Shown in pieces: positions 31,831 to 40,577 of a stretch of DNA of 64,000 nt (position 1 is its first letter; each line of letters begins with the position of its first letter). The notes beneath the pieces were generated by a model that ran no database searches, was not told the DNA's origin, and saw nothing but the letters and a program-made list of their open reading frames with translations. The stretch is from Chryseobacterium sp. JJR-5R (GTDB lineage Bacteria > Bacteroidota > Bacteroidia > Flavobacteriales > Weeksellaceae). The position numbers and the translations under genes were made by a program. The stretch spans positions 2,294,001 through 2,358,000 of the forward strand of contig NZ_CP139137.1 in the NCBI RefSeq assembly GCF_034047335.1. Reading direction: 5' to 3'.

Positions 31831-33879
31831 ATGACTAATAACCTCCCTCCTGTTTCAGCAGCTTACAGATCTAAGCTTATATCTGCCATTGCCTCGGTTT
31901 CACTATTTTTCTTCGTTTACTTTATCTTAATCCTTATTTCCCTGTCGTTCATTTTCCTGTTGGGTTACGGAGCCCTGCAGATTGTCAGGCTTCATGCCAA
32001 CTATTTTACCATTGCCATTGCGCTGGGGCTGGTAAGTGTGGGGCTTGTCGTATTTTATTATCTGATCAAGTTTATTTTCAAAAAAAGCAATTACAGCAAT
32101 AACCATTTAATTGAGGTGGACCGCAAAAACCAGCCTGAGCTTTTTTCCATGATCGATGAAATGGTAAAGGAAACAGCAGTAAGACAACCCGGCAAGGTAT
32201 TTCTTTCCTCAGAAGTAAATGCGAGCGTAAGCTACAGCTCCACTTTCTGGAGTATGTTTTTGCCCGTCAGGAAAAATATCACTATCGGCATGGGCCTGAT
32301 CAATGCCACGACGGTTGGCGAACTTAAGACCGTCCTGGCACATGAGTTCGGGCATTTTTCCCAGAGAAGCATGAAAATCGGCGGATATGTAAACCAGGCT
32401 GAAAAAATTATTTTTGATACAGTTTACAATAATCAGGATTTTGAAAATTCTTTGAAATACGGTTCCGGACATTGGATCTATCAGCTTTCAGCGTGGATCT
32501 CAATAGCCTTTATTAATGCATTCCAATACATCCTGAAGATTTTCTCTGATTTCCTGTTTAAAAACAATGCTTCTTTACGGCGGGAAATGGAGTTCCATGC
32601 GGATTCCGTTGCCACCTATGTTACCAACCCGAAAGAACAGGCTGCTGCATTATTGAGATTAAGTTTAAGTGATACTGCATTCAGCAGTTCACTGATGTTC
32701 TATGCAGAAAGCAGTCAGGCATACTTCCCGGAAAACCTCTTCGGGAACCAGACTTCAATAATGAAAATTTTAAGTGACCGGAATAATTATCCTTATGAAA
32801 ACAGTTTGCCAAAAGTAAGCCTTGAAGACCTGACCCGCTACAATAAATCAAAAATTGAAATTGAGGACCAGTGGTCATTCCATCCTGAGAATGACAAAAG
32901 GATTGAGATAATCCGGAAAAACAAGACAAAAAACCTTCCGGAAAACAATGAACCGGCAAAAAGTGTCATCCGCGGTTTTGATGAGGTCTGCAAAGCTTTG
33001 ACGAAAAAGCATTTAGCGATGTGTGGGATTGAAAGCACCGGTGAAATAATAAGCGATGAAAGATTTGTGCAGCTGTATAATGAAACCTATCCGTATAAAA
33101 AGATCAGTTCAGCCTTCAACGGATATTATGAAAACCACAATCCTGTATTGGAAAATATTGAAGATCTTACCCGTACACCTGCCAATACAGAAATCTATGA
33201 TTTTTTTAACGATGAAAACCTGTCGTTGGTGTACGAGAAGGCCGGAATCAGCAATGACCTTTATACACTGGAATATCTTGCTGCCAATTCCAAAACAGTT
33301 AAAACGTTTAAATGTAACGGCAGGCTTTACAAGGCCAATGAAGCCAAAATTTTAATCCCGAGGTTTACAAAAAATTTCGAAGAATTGAATTCCATGCTTG
33401 TTGAAAACGATAAGAATGTCTTTAAATATTATTACAGTAAGGCAGATGCATATGATAAAGAAACTTTAGTGGCAAAATATAAGAAATTTGCCCTGCTCGA
33501 CCATGAGTTTGATATATTCCAGAATTCTATCACTGAATTCATCCGGCATCTGCAGTTTATTTCCGTTACTTTGCCTGTAGAGGAGATTAGGAAGCACAGA
33601 GCGGTACTGCTGAAGAATGAGAAACCATTCAAGGAGATCCTGAGGAAATTCGTTGAAGAATCCGGTTATCAGGGGCTTATCACTCCGGAAGACCAGCAGG
33701 TTATTAAAGAATTTATCAATTCAGAATACATTTATTTCAATAATGACCGGTATATTCAGCCGGAAATCGATGCGGTAATCAATCTGGTGAATAGGTACCA
33801 GGAAATCTTAAATACAGCCTATACAGAGTACAAAGAAGGGCTTCTTGATTTTCAGACAAGACTTGACCAGGCTTCCTGA
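31831..33879 (+). CDS. M48-family membrane metallopeptidase
   Basis: 682 residues. Two N-terminal membrane helices (about residues 15-52 and 58-85) precede the zinc site HEFGH at 171-175 (LAHEFGHFSQRS), with the third ligand probably in EFHADSVATYV (HAD) near 255. M48 proteases (HtpX/Ste24 type) degrade or process membrane proteins. The C-terminal 350 residues are not part of the catalytic core and have no motif I recognise. It is translationally close to the HD gene upstream, so the two are likely cotranscribed. Confidence 0.82.
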   Translation: MTNNLPPVSAAYRSKLISAIASVSLFFFVYFILILISLSFIFLLGYGALQIVRLHANYFTIAIALGLVSVGLVVFYYLIKFIFKKSNYSNNHLIEVDRKNQPELFSMIDEMVKETAVRQPGKVFLSSEVNASVSYSSTFWSMFLPVRKNITIGMGLINATTVGELKTVLAHEFGHFSQRSMKIGGYVNQAEKIIFDTVYNNQDFENSLKYGSGHWIYQLSAWISIAFINAFQYILKIFSDFLFKNNASLRREMEFHADSVATYVTNPKEQAAALLRLSLSDTAFSSSLMFYAESSQAYFPENLFGNQTSIMKILSDRNNYPYENSLPKVSLEDLTRYNKSKIEIEDQWSFHPENDKRIEIIRKNKTKNLPENNEPAKSVIRGFDEVCKALTKKHLAMCGIESTGEIISDERFVQLYNETYPYKKISSAFNGYYENHNPVLENIEDLTRTPANTEIYDFFNDENLSLVYEKAGISNDLYTLEYLAANSKTVKTFKCNGRLYKANEAKILIPRFTKNFEELNSMLVENDKNVFKYYYSKADAYDKETLVAKYKKFALLDHEFDIFQNSITEFIRHLQFISVTLPVEEIRKHRAVLLKNEKPFKEILRKFVEESGYQGLITPEDQQVIKEFINSEYIYFNNDRYIQPEIDAVINLVNRYQEILNTAYTEYKEGLLDFQTRLDQAS

Positions 33880-33907
33880 TTGATTGATTATTATTGATTG
33901 ATTATTA
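33880..33907. repeat. 14-bp perfect tandem duplication between convergent genes
   Basis: TTGATTGATTATTA occurs at 33880-33893 and again at 33894-33907. The second copy supplies the stop codon of the minus-strand DUF2490 gene. Confidence 0.7.
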
Positions 33908-34621
33908 ATCTGCTCCCGGGAAATGATAGGTTTTTGCAGGAGGGTTGGTATCATCTATATTGATGTTGATGGCAAGATATATGAAGTGGACGTTTTTATT
34001 TCCTTTCGCTTCAAATTCTCTTTGCCAGAGGTACCCGCCCAAGATCCCGAAATGTTCATCGATTTGGTACCCGAAACCTCCGTAGACCCTGTTTCTTGCA
34101 AAAGCAGGTTTTATGGGGCTTACAATAAAGATTTCGTCATAGGCATTGGCAAATAAAGTACCGGGCTCAATTTTTTTGGCATTCAGGGGAACCGAAATAT
34201 TCAAGCGGTAACGGTACCGCATCCTCTCGGAGCTTTTATCAGTCTGCGGCTCGTAAAACCATGATTTTTCAGCACGGAACCTGTTTTCAAACTTTACCAC
34301 GCCTTTCTTGAAGTCAATAACATCCTGCAGCCAGACCCTGAACTCTTCTTTATTGATAGCATGGTCTTTATAGGTAGCATATCTTCCCAATCCGATAAAC
34401 GGCTTGTGATTCTTGGTGAGATTATATCCTAAACCGCCTTTTATTTCATAATAATCAGGATAGCTGTAATCTTCGATGCTTCTCATCTGGCTCTCGGCGT
34501 ATAGGAAGAATTTTGGGTGAAACTTATACGTTAATGTCAGTGCATTGAAGTTGGAAATATGTTCCTGTGCTTTAATAAACGTCAGGCAGAACAACAGACC
34601 AAGACTTAGAAAAAGTTTCAT
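33905..34621 (-). CDS. DUF2490 outer-membrane protein
   Basis: 238 residues. Signal peptide (GLLFCLTFIKA, then Q), then amphipathic beta strands (LTYKFHPKFFLYAESQMR, VKFENRFRAEKSWF, MRYRYRLNISVPL) typical of a small outer-membrane barrel; the DUF2490 family is common in Bacteroidota and of unknown function. A -7 box at 34639-34646 shows that it has its own promoter although a TonB-dependent receptor lies just upstream on the same strand. Confidence 0.8.
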   Translation of the reverse strand: MKLFLSLGLLFCLTFIKAQEHISNFNALTLTYKFHPKFFLYAESQMRSIEDYSYPDYYEIKGGLGYNLTKNHKPFIGLGRYATYKDHAINKEEFRVWLQDVIDFKKGVVKFENRFRAEKSWFYEPQTDKSSERMRYRYRLNISVPLNAKKIEPGTLFANAYDEIFIVSPIKPAFARNRVYGGFGYQIDEHFGILGGYLWQREFEAKGNKNVHFIYLAININIDDTNPPAKTYHFPGAD

Positions 34622-34638
34622 CTTAAAAAAAATTTCTG

Positions 34639-34646
34639 CAAATTTA
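34639..34646 (-). promoter_or_regulatory. -7 box of the DUF2490 gene (TAAATTTG)
   Basis: The minus strand reads TAAATTTG, an exact TAnnTTTG match ending 17 bases before ATG 34621. Confidence 0.5.
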
Positions 34647-34697
34647 AATCAATTAACAATTTCGTAATATTAACTTTAATTCATCCTGAATTAACAT

Positions 34698-36509
34698 TTA
34701 CTTAATATTGATCATATAAGAAAGTCCTACATGGAACCACCGCTGCGGCATGGCCACGCCAAAGGTTTCCGTATATGAAGTATTGGTTACATTATTGATC
34801 AGAACATAGACTGAAAAGTCTTTCTGAACAAAACTTAATTTTTCATCCAGCAGATTATAACTTCCGTTATTCATACGCTGGTTATACCGGTAAACAAGTT
34901 CATTGGTAAAATTTTTCAGGAATTTCGTTTCCAATTTTGCAATCAACTGGTGCTTCAGGTTATCCAGAAGATACCTTGCAGAAAATTCTCCGGCAGAATT
35001 CAGCTTATTGTCCAGATAAGTATACCCTACCGAATAATTCAGCCATTGCTTCCAGCGGTGGTTAAGCTCAATTTCCACTCCCTTGCTGCTCGTATCGCCA
35101 ATATTCCGGGCGTACCAGACAGGATCGTTCAGTGACATTTTGGTCCAGTCTATGGAATTGTTGGAATCCCTAAGGAAACCGCTGACTTTCGCTAAAATAT
35201 TTCCCGCCTGATACTGGTATCCTGCTTCTGCAGAAACTGCATTTTCTGGCAGCAGATCAGGATTTCCCTGCTCCGTTTTGCTTACATAATAAAGATCGGT
35301 AAATGTAGGCACCCTTGAAACCCTTGAAATATTCCCGTAGATCTTATGATTCTGATTAAAATTGTAGCCTACATCCAGTCCCGGATAGAAGAAATTCCCT
35401 TCCTTGGAATAATTTGCCCATGAAAAACCCGGACTGATATTTAATTTTTTATCAAGCAGCGAAAAATGGTGCTCAAAGAACACCTGGGAAACAAAACGGT
35501 TCCTTTGTCCGAGATTATTACTGGCCAGAAATTCCTTTCTCAGCTCTACGCCGACTCCTGTAGTGCCTAATCCCCACTTATAGCTGGAATTCACTTCGCC
35601 TCCTACATTGTTCCCTATGTGCATATTCCGGTAGATTTCAGGCTTCGCCCTGTTGAACAGGTACATATCCTGCCCTCTCCGCCAGTATACATTGGAATGG
35701 ATTTTCAGGTTTTTAAAGGTTTGCTGATGCGCCAGGCTTACTACGGAGGCCTGCGTTTCCTCATACTGTTCGGTTGCTTTCGGAGAAGAATAAAACCCGT
35801 TGGCCCCGAATTTTTTCTCAGAAAAACCGGCCTGCAGCATGATGTCCCCGTCTTTTACGGCTAATTTGCTCTGATAAAATATATTTCTGATCTCATAATC
35901 CGTATTGTACATATACCCCTGGGATGAATTGGAATTTGCCGTAAGCGCATTTGAAAATTTCTCATTTCCGATCTGTGCATTCATTCCGAAACCGAACGTT
36001 TCATAATCTCCGGCTTCAGCACTTATCTTTACCCTTTTCCCGATATGGGTTTTCGTAATCACATTGATGACTCCGGCATAGGCATTTTGTCCGAACCGTC
36101 TTGCACCCGGGCCTTTAATAACTTCTATTCTTTCCACATCTTCAAGGTCTATTGGTAAGTTCAGAGAATTATGGCCCGTCTGGGAATCGCTCATCCTGAT
36201 TCCGTTTAAAAGGAGGAGCACCTGCTCTGATGAGCTGCCGCGGAAAGCAATATCGCTTTGTACGCCGTTTGCCCCGCGCCTTCTGATATCCATCCCGGAA
36301 ACCTGCTGCAGGATTTCATCAATGCTTTTGGCAGGAGAATTTTCTATGTTTTCCCTGGTAATAACACTGATATTCTGGTTGGCGATTTTATACGGGATGG
36401 AAATTATTTTTCCCTGAATTTCAATTTGGTCAATATCCGCGGATTTTTCCTGGGCCTGTGCAAAATACAAGGCTCCAAGAAATAAAATGCTTCCTGCTTT
36501 TTTAATCAT
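34698..36509 (-). CDS. TonB-dependent outer-membrane receptor
   Basis: 603 residues, a BtuB-sized receptor. Signal peptide (GALYFAQA, then Q), a plug domain (SIDEILQQVSGMDIRRRG, IAFRGSSSEQVLLLLNGIRM, VERIEVIKGPGARRFGQNAYAGVINVITK, residues about 60-155), then a 22-strand barrel with an aromatic-rich C-terminal strand (RWFHVGLSYMINIK). It imports a TonB-dependent ligand such as a siderophore, haem or corrinoid. The FecCD transporter at 21639-23579 is in the same window, but nothing links them. It has its own promoter at 36544-36574. Confidence 0.9.
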   Translation of the reverse strand: MIKKAGSILFLGALYFAQAQEKSADIDQIEIQGKIISIPYKIANQNISVITRENIENSPAKSIDEILQQVSGMDIRRRGANGVQSDIAFRGSSSEQVLLLLNGIRMSDSQTGHNSLNLPIDLEDVERIEVIKGPGARRFGQNAYAGVINVITKTHIGKRVKISAEAGDYETFGFGMNAQIGNEKFSNALTANSNSSQGYMYNTDYEIRNIFYQSKLAVKDGDIMLQAGFSEKKFGANGFYSSPKATEQYEETQASVVSLAHQQTFKNLKIHSNVYWRRGQDMYLFNRAKPEIYRNMHIGNNVGGEVNSSYKWGLGTTGVGVELRKEFLASNNLGQRNRFVSQVFFEHHFSLLDKKLNISPGFSWANYSKEGNFFYPGLDVGYNFNQNHKIYGNISRVSRVPTFTDLYYVSKTEQGNPDLLPENAVSAEAGYQYQAGNILAKVSGFLRDSNNSIDWTKMSLNDPVWYARNIGDTSSKGVEIELNHRWKQWLNYSVGYTYLDNKLNSAGEFSARYLLDNLKHQLIAKLETKFLKNFTNELVYRYNQRMNNGSYNLLDEKLSFVQKDFSVYVLINNVTNTSYTETFGVAMPQRWFHVGLSYMINIK

Positions 36510-36543
36510 TTTTATCAGAATTATCTCAGTGAGTTCACAGGTC

Positions 36544-36574
36544 CAAAAATAATGGAGTTTGAGAATACATACAA
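36544..36574 (-). promoter_or_regulatory. Promoter of the TonB receptor gene (TTG-N20-TATTTTTG)
   Basis: On the minus strand TTG (36574-36572), a 20-base spacer and TATTTTTG (36551-36544) match the -33/-7 pattern, 34 bases upstream of ATG 36509. Confidence 0.6.
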
Positions 36575-36587
36575 ATGATAGATGTCA

Positions 36588-36617
36588 TAAAAAAAGATGC
36601 AGTTTCAGCTGCATCTT
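36588..36617 (-). terminator. Rho-independent terminator of the 16-codon mini-gene
   Basis: Read on the minus strand: AAGATGCAG, a 6-base loop, CTGCATCTT and a run of T. It lies just 11 bases after the stop of the short frame at 36629-36679. Confidence 0.8.
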
Positions 36618-36628
36618 TCCGGAAGGAT

Positions 36629-36679
36629 TTATCTTTTTTTCATTAAATGTGTAACCAGATCTCTGAATAATTTTCGCAT
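36629..36679 (-). CDS. Possible 16-residue cationic peptide gene
   Basis: ATG 36679 to TAA 36629-36631 encodes MRKLFRDLVTHLMKKR, a basic amphipathic helix. A clear minus-strand terminator follows 11 bases later, which suggests a real short transcript (about 100 nt) rather than random sequence. The region upstream (36680-36730) is very AT-rich but has no exact TAnnTTTG box. It could be a small peptide, a leader peptide, or the coding part of a small RNA. The TonB-receptor promoter lies just beyond its terminator. Coding status is uncertain. Confidence 0.4.
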   Translation of the reverse strand: MRKLFRDLVTHLMKKR

Positions 36680-37106
36680 TCTGTATTACTTATTTGTAAA
36701 TACAATTTTAAATAATTATTAAATATAAAACAACAGGGTAAGCTTAAAAAAAAGTTAAAAATTAAAATTTAACACAGCTGATAAATTATCTTCAGTCAAT
36801 CCCGGCCCTTAACTGATAATTAGTCAAATTTCAAGGTCATTGCAAGCCTGTATTTGCGGATTTATTAATTCTGAAGAAGTACTTAAAACATACATACCGC
36901 TTATCCGGGCTGTTTTCATTAAACATAACATACTTAATCCGCACATTGCAGATTTTTACAGGCAGTAAAACCATAATGGAAAGTAAAAGATCTTATTTGT
37001 CATTTAAAATTCTACCCTGTAATGAAGTGATGAAATATGAAAATACCGATGGAACTGATTTGCATGATTTGTGTTTAATTAAAGATCAGAATCCATCAAA
37101 AAGTCG
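36680..37106. other. AT-rich gap between the mini-gene and uvrA
   Basis: About 430 bases with no supported gene. The in-frame extension of uvrA from 36946 is not convincing: its composition is unlike UvrA N-termini and a -7 box at 37107-37114 lies inside it. Homopolymer A/T tracts are abundant. Nothing else is evident. Confidence 0.5.
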
Positions 37107-37114
37107 TAATTTTG
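37107..37114 (+). promoter_or_regulatory. -7 box of uvrA (TAATTTTG)
   Basis: An exact TAnnTTTG match ending 17 bases before ATG 37132, supporting that ATG over the upstream in-frame codons. Confidence 0.5.
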
Positions 37115-37131
37115 TTAGTCTTAATTTTACT

Positions 37132-39924
37132 ATGGCTCATACAACAGATATAGATATTAAAAAGCAGATTTTTGTTAAGAATGCACATCTCAACAATCTG
37201 AAACACATTGACGTCCTCATCCCTAAAAATAAACTGATCGTCATTACAGGAGTTTCCGGAAGCGGAAAATCTTCACTGGCATTTGACACCATTTATGCGG
37301 AAGGACAAAGAAGGTACGTGGAAAGTCTCAGCTCATATGCGCGCCAGTTTTTAGGGAAACTGGAAAAGCCTAAAGTTGATGACATCAAAGGCCTGGCTCC
37401 GTCCATCGCGATCCAGCAGAAGGTGATTTCTTCAAACCCGAGATCAACGGTAGGCACATCTACGGAGATTTATGATTATATGAAACTTCTTTTCGCAAGG
37501 ATCGGGAAAACATTTTCACCGGTTTCCGGGGAAGAAGTGAAAAAAGACTCGGTTTCCGATGTAGTGGATTTTATCAGATCATCAGAAAAAGACGTGTCAT
37601 TCCTATTGACGGCGCCGCTTACCTATGATGCGGAAAATTTCACTGAAAACCTGAACGTTTTAAAACTGGCCGGTTTTACAAGACTGGAAATCAGCGGAAA
37701 CGTTGCCGGAATTGAAGATCTCGAAAGTTTCGGGTTTACCCCTGAAAAAGGAATGGAGATCAATCTGGTGATCGACCGCTTCTATTATGAAGAGGATGAA
37801 AGCTTCCTGCAGCGCCTGGCAGACTCTATCCAGATGGCTTTCTATGAAGGACGCGGATACTGCTCGCTCAAAAACATGGATACCGGGAAAGCAAAAGAAT
37901 TTTCAAATAAATTTGAGCTGGACGGCATAGAGTTCCTCGAGCCCAATGTCCATTTTTTCAGTTTCAACAATCCGTACGGTGCCTGTCCTACCTGTGAAGG
38001 CTACGGTAAGGTAATCGGGATTGATGAAGACCTGGTGGTTCCCAATAAAACCCTGTCTGTTTTTGAAGACGCGGTGGCCTCATGGAGAGGGGAAAGCATG
38101 AGCGAATGGAAGAAAGACTTCATTAAAAAAGCAAAAGACTTCCCGATCCACAAGCCTTACCACCAGCTGACCAAGGAGCAGAAAAAATACCTTTGGAAAG
38201 GCGACGGGAAAAGTACATTTCCGTCCATTGATAATTTCTTCAGGATGCTTGAAGAAAACCTGTATAAGATCCAGTACCGTGTCATGCTTTCGCGTTACCG
38301 CGGGAAAACGCTCTGCCCTACCTGTGAAGGCCTCAGGCTGCGTGAAGAAACTAGCTGGGTAAAAATAGACGGACACAATATCCAGTCTATGATCGAGCTT
38401 CCCATGGACGAACTTTCCCCTCTGATCAAAGAACTGAAATTATCAGAACATGATCAGGAAGTAGCAAAAAGGCTGTTATATGAAATCAACACCCGACTGG
38501 AATTTTTATTGAAGGTTGGTTTGGGCTATTTAACGATAAACAGGACCTCTAATACGCTTTCCGGAGGAGAAAGCCAGCGGATCAACCTGGCTACCAGCCT
38601 CGGAAGCTCTCTGGTAGGCTCCATTTACATCCTGGATGAGCCGTCTATCGGATTGCATTCAAGGGATACGGAAAATTTAATCGAAGTCCTGAAAAACCTG
38701 CGGGATCTGGGGAATACGGTGATTGTGGTAGAACATGATGAGGATGTGATGAAGGCAGCAGATTATATTATCGACATTGGTCCGGAAGCAGGCTATCTGG
38801 GCGGTGAACTGGTATTTGCCGGAGATTATAAACAGCTGAAAGATGCAGACACCCTGACCTCAAAATACCTGACCGGAAGGCTGGAAATTAAAGTTCCTGC
38901 CAAACGGAGAAAGGCAAAAGAATGGATCCATATCAAAGGTGCCCGCCAGAATAACCTTAAAAATATTGATGTGGATGTCCCTCTTGAAAACCTGGTGGTG
39001 ATCTCAGGCGTTTCAGGAAGCGGTAAATCTACTTTGATGAAAGAAATCCTGACCAATGACATCCAGATCCAGCTGGGCATGGGCGGAAAAAAAGGCGACT
39101 ATGATTCTGTCGATTTTCCTAAAAAGCTCATCAGGCACATTGAACTGATCGACCAGAACCCGATCGGGAAATCTTCCCGTTCCAATCCTGTCACCTATCT
39201 TAAGGCATATGATGATATCAGAGACCTGTTTGCCAAGCAGAAGGTATCAAAAATGATGGGCTACAAACCGAAACACTTCTCTTTCAATGTGGACGGCGGA
39301 AGGTGTGACGAATGTAAAGGCGAAGGCGTCATCAATGTATCCATGCAGTTTATGGCAGATATTGAGCTGGAATGCGAAGTCTGCAAAGGAACCCGTTTCA
39401 AAAATGAAATTCTGGAGGTACGGTATGACGAAAAAAACATTTCTGACATCCTTCATATGACGGTGGATAATGCACTGGATTTTTTCCGAGACAACCATGA
39501 GGAAAAGATAGTAACTAAGCTGAGGCCATTACAGGATGTCGGTTTGGGATATCTTCAGTTAGGACAGAGCTCCTCCACCCTTTCCGGAGGCGAGGCACAG
39601 CGTGTAAAACTGGCATCGTTCCTGGTAAAAGGTGTCACCACGGATAAAACACTGTTTATCTTTGACGAACCTTCTACGGGACTGCATTTTCATGATATCC
39701 AGAAACTGCTGACGTCTTTGCAGGCGCTGATTGACCTGGGGCATTCGGTTATCGTTATTGAACATCAGCCGGACATTATCAAGTCTGCAGACTACATCAT
39801 AGACATCGGGCCGGAAGCGGGAAAACATGGCGGCGAAGTGGTTTTCACGGGAACCCCGGAAGATTTAGCCAAGAATAAAAAATCCCATACAGCGAAATAC
39901 GTAAAAGAAAAGCTGGAAAATTAA
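37132..39924 (+). CDS. uvrA: Excinuclease ABC subunit A
   Basis: 930 residues, normal for UvrA. The ATPase that loads UvrB on damaged DNA in nucleotide excision repair. Two ABC modules are seen: Walker A GVSGSGKSSLAFDT (near residue 40) and GVSGSGKSTLMKE (near 630), signatures NTLSGGESQRINLA and [14 protein letters not shown], and zinc-finger Cys pairs (CPTCEGYGK, CPTCEGLRL, CDECKGEG, CEVCKGT). ATG 37132 starts MAHTTDIDIKKQIFVKNA as expected for this family; the longer frame from 36946 is rejected. A terminator follows at 39929. Confidence 0.97.
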   Translation: MAHTTDIDIKKQIFVKNAHLNNLKHIDVLIPKNKLIVITGVSGSGKSSLAFDTIYAEGQRRYVESLSSYARQFLGKLEKPKVDDIKGLAPSIAIQQKVISSNPRSTVGTSTEIYDYMKLLFARIGKTFSPVSGEEVKKDSVSDVVDFIRSSEKDVSFLLTAPLTYDAENFTENLNVLKLAGFTRLEISGNVAGIEDLESFGFTPEKGMEINLVIDRFYYEEDESFLQRLADSIQMAFYEGRGYCSLKNMDTGKAKEFSNKFELDGIEFLEPNVHFFSFNNPYGACPTCEGYGKVIGIDEDLVVPNKTLSVFEDAVASWRGESMSEWKKDFIKKAKDFPIHKPYHQLTKEQKKYLWKGDGKSTFPSIDNFFRMLEENLYKIQYRVMLSRYRGKTLCPTCEGLRLREETSWVKIDGHNIQSMIELPMDELSPLIKELKLSEHDQEVAKRLLYEINTRLEFLLKVGLGYLTINRTSNTLSGGESQRINLATSLGSSLVGSIYILDEPSIGLHSRDTENLIEVLKNLRDLGNTVIVVEHDEDVMKAADYIIDIGPEAGYLGGELVFAGDYKQLKDADTLTSKYLTGRLEIKVPAKRRKAKEWIHIKGARQNNLKNIDVDVPLENLVVISGVSGSGKSTLMKEILTNDIQIQLGMGGKKGDYDSVDFPKKLIRHIELIDQNPIGKSSRSNPVTYLKAYDDIRDLFAKQKVSKMMGYKPKHFSFNVDGGRCDECKGEGVINVSMQFMADIELECEVCKGTRFKNEILEVRYDEKNISDILHMTVDNALDFFRDNHEEKIVTKLRPLQDVGLGYLQLGQSSSTLSGGEAQRVKLASFLVKGVTTDKTLFIFDEPSTGLHFHDIQKLLTSLQALIDLGHSVIVIEHQPDIIKSADYIIDIGPEAGKHGGEVVFTGTPEDLAKNKKSHTAKYVKEKLEN

Positions 39925-39928
39925 ATAC

Positions 39929-39959
39929 AGAGAGAGTCGGATAAACGGCTCTCTTTTTA
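39929..39959 (+). terminator. Rho-independent terminator of uvrA
   Basis: Stem AGAGAGTCG (39931-39939) / CGGCTCTCT (39946-39954, one wobble) and a T tract, beginning a few bases after the stop codon. Confidence 0.85.
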
Positions 39960-40133
39960 TTTATCTAAGTTTAATTGCACTAATTTTTCAAATTATTTTA
40001 TTTCCGGAATTTGATGATTATATTTAAAAATAATTAGTTGAACTTTAAAAATGGATGTTCCAGAAATATAAAATATTAAACTTCCCTGATGAAGCAACTG
40101 AGAAAATCCGTTAAAAACTTATTAACAATTCTT

Positions 40134-40142
40134 TGTGGATAA
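40134..40142 (-). promoter_or_regulatory. Single consensus DnaA box
   Basis: TGTGGATAA, the reverse complement of TTATCCACA, in the gap between uvrA and the tRNA. Only one such box was seen, and no dnaA, dnaN or AT-rich unwinding region lies close by. Confidence 0.35.
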
Positions 40143-40189
40143 CTTGTGAGTTTTAACATTTAATTCACTGAACGAAAGAAATTTATTCC

Positions 40190-40301
40190 TACATTTACGC
40201 TGTAATACATCTGGAATGAATTCAATTTTTGCTTTTTTCAGTTTTGAAATTGCATTTAAATTATAAAAATTTAAGCACAGCGCTGTCGGCTGTGCTTTTT
40301 T
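40190..40301 (+). ncRNA. Candidate small RNA with its own terminator
   Basis: A strong terminator (AAGCACAGC / GCTGTGCTT at 40273-40297, then T) stands alone in a gene-free stretch, 350 bases after uvrA, which already has its terminator. A 7-of-8 match to TAnnTTTG (TACATTTA at 40190-40197) lies 76 bases upstream. Together they suggest a transcript of about 100 nt beginning near 40203. No reading frame of note is inside it, and no known RNA family is recognised. Confidence 0.3.
40273..40301 (+). terminator. Isolated Rho-independent terminator
   Basis: A 9-bp perfect stem with a 7-base loop followed by TTTTTT. No annotated gene lies directly upstream. Confidence 0.8.
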
Positions 40302-40342
40302 ATTGTTGTCTAATTAAAAAAATGAGATGTATTTATCTACTG

Positions 40343-40376
40343 GATCCGTTCCTAAAGAACGGATTCTTTTATTTTT
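40343..40376 (+). terminator. Second terminator-like hairpin before the tRNA gene
   Basis: GATCCGTTC (40343-40351) pairs with GAACGGATT (40357-40365) around CTAAA, followed by C, TTTT, A, TTTTT. Together with the one at 40273 it makes two stacked hairpins in 110 bases. Confidence 0.65.
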
Positions 40377-40395
40377 AAATTTTAAAATTATTTAT

Positions 40396-40403
40396 TATCT
40401 TTG
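40396..40403 (+). promoter_or_regulatory. -7 box of the tRNA-Arg gene (TATCTTTG)
   Basis: An exact TAnnTTTG match ending nine bases before the tRNA 5' end. Confidence 0.55.
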
Positions 40404-40412
40404 CGCCTTTAA

Positions 40413-40487
40413 GGTCTCATAGTTCAACGGATAGAATAGAAGTTTCCTAAACTTTAGATCCAAGTTCGATTCTTGGTGAGATCACCA
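40413..40487 (+). tRNA. tRNA-Arg (anticodon CCU), CCA encoded
   Basis: A cloverleaf folds: acceptor GGTCTCA / TGAGATC (one wobble), D arm GTTC-GAAT, anticodon stem GAAGT / ACTTT with loop TTCCTAA (anticodon CCT at positions 34-36), variable AGAT, T arm CCAAG-TTCGATT-CTTGG, discriminator A and an encoded CCA. It reads AGG codons. A -7 box precedes it and a terminator follows. Confidence 0.95.
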
Positions 40488-40495
40488 GCCATTAC

Positions 40496-40532
40496 AAAAA
40501 ACAGACAGGAAGTTACCTGTCTGTTTTTTTTG
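40496..40532 (+). terminator. Terminator of the tRNA gene
   Basis: Stem AAACAGACAGG (40499-40509) / CCTGTCTGTTT (40516-40526) with a 6-base loop and a long T tract, starting 12 bases after the tRNA. Confidence 0.9.
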
Positions 40533-40577
40533 CTTCCATCCTGATGCATGCTCCAATTAATAATATAACGACAGGCT

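Noticed and set aside
36946..37131. Extension of uvrA by 62 codons
   Set aside because: A -7 box at 37107 lies inside the extension and known UvrA proteins start near MAHTTDI; the extra part has no similarity to the family.
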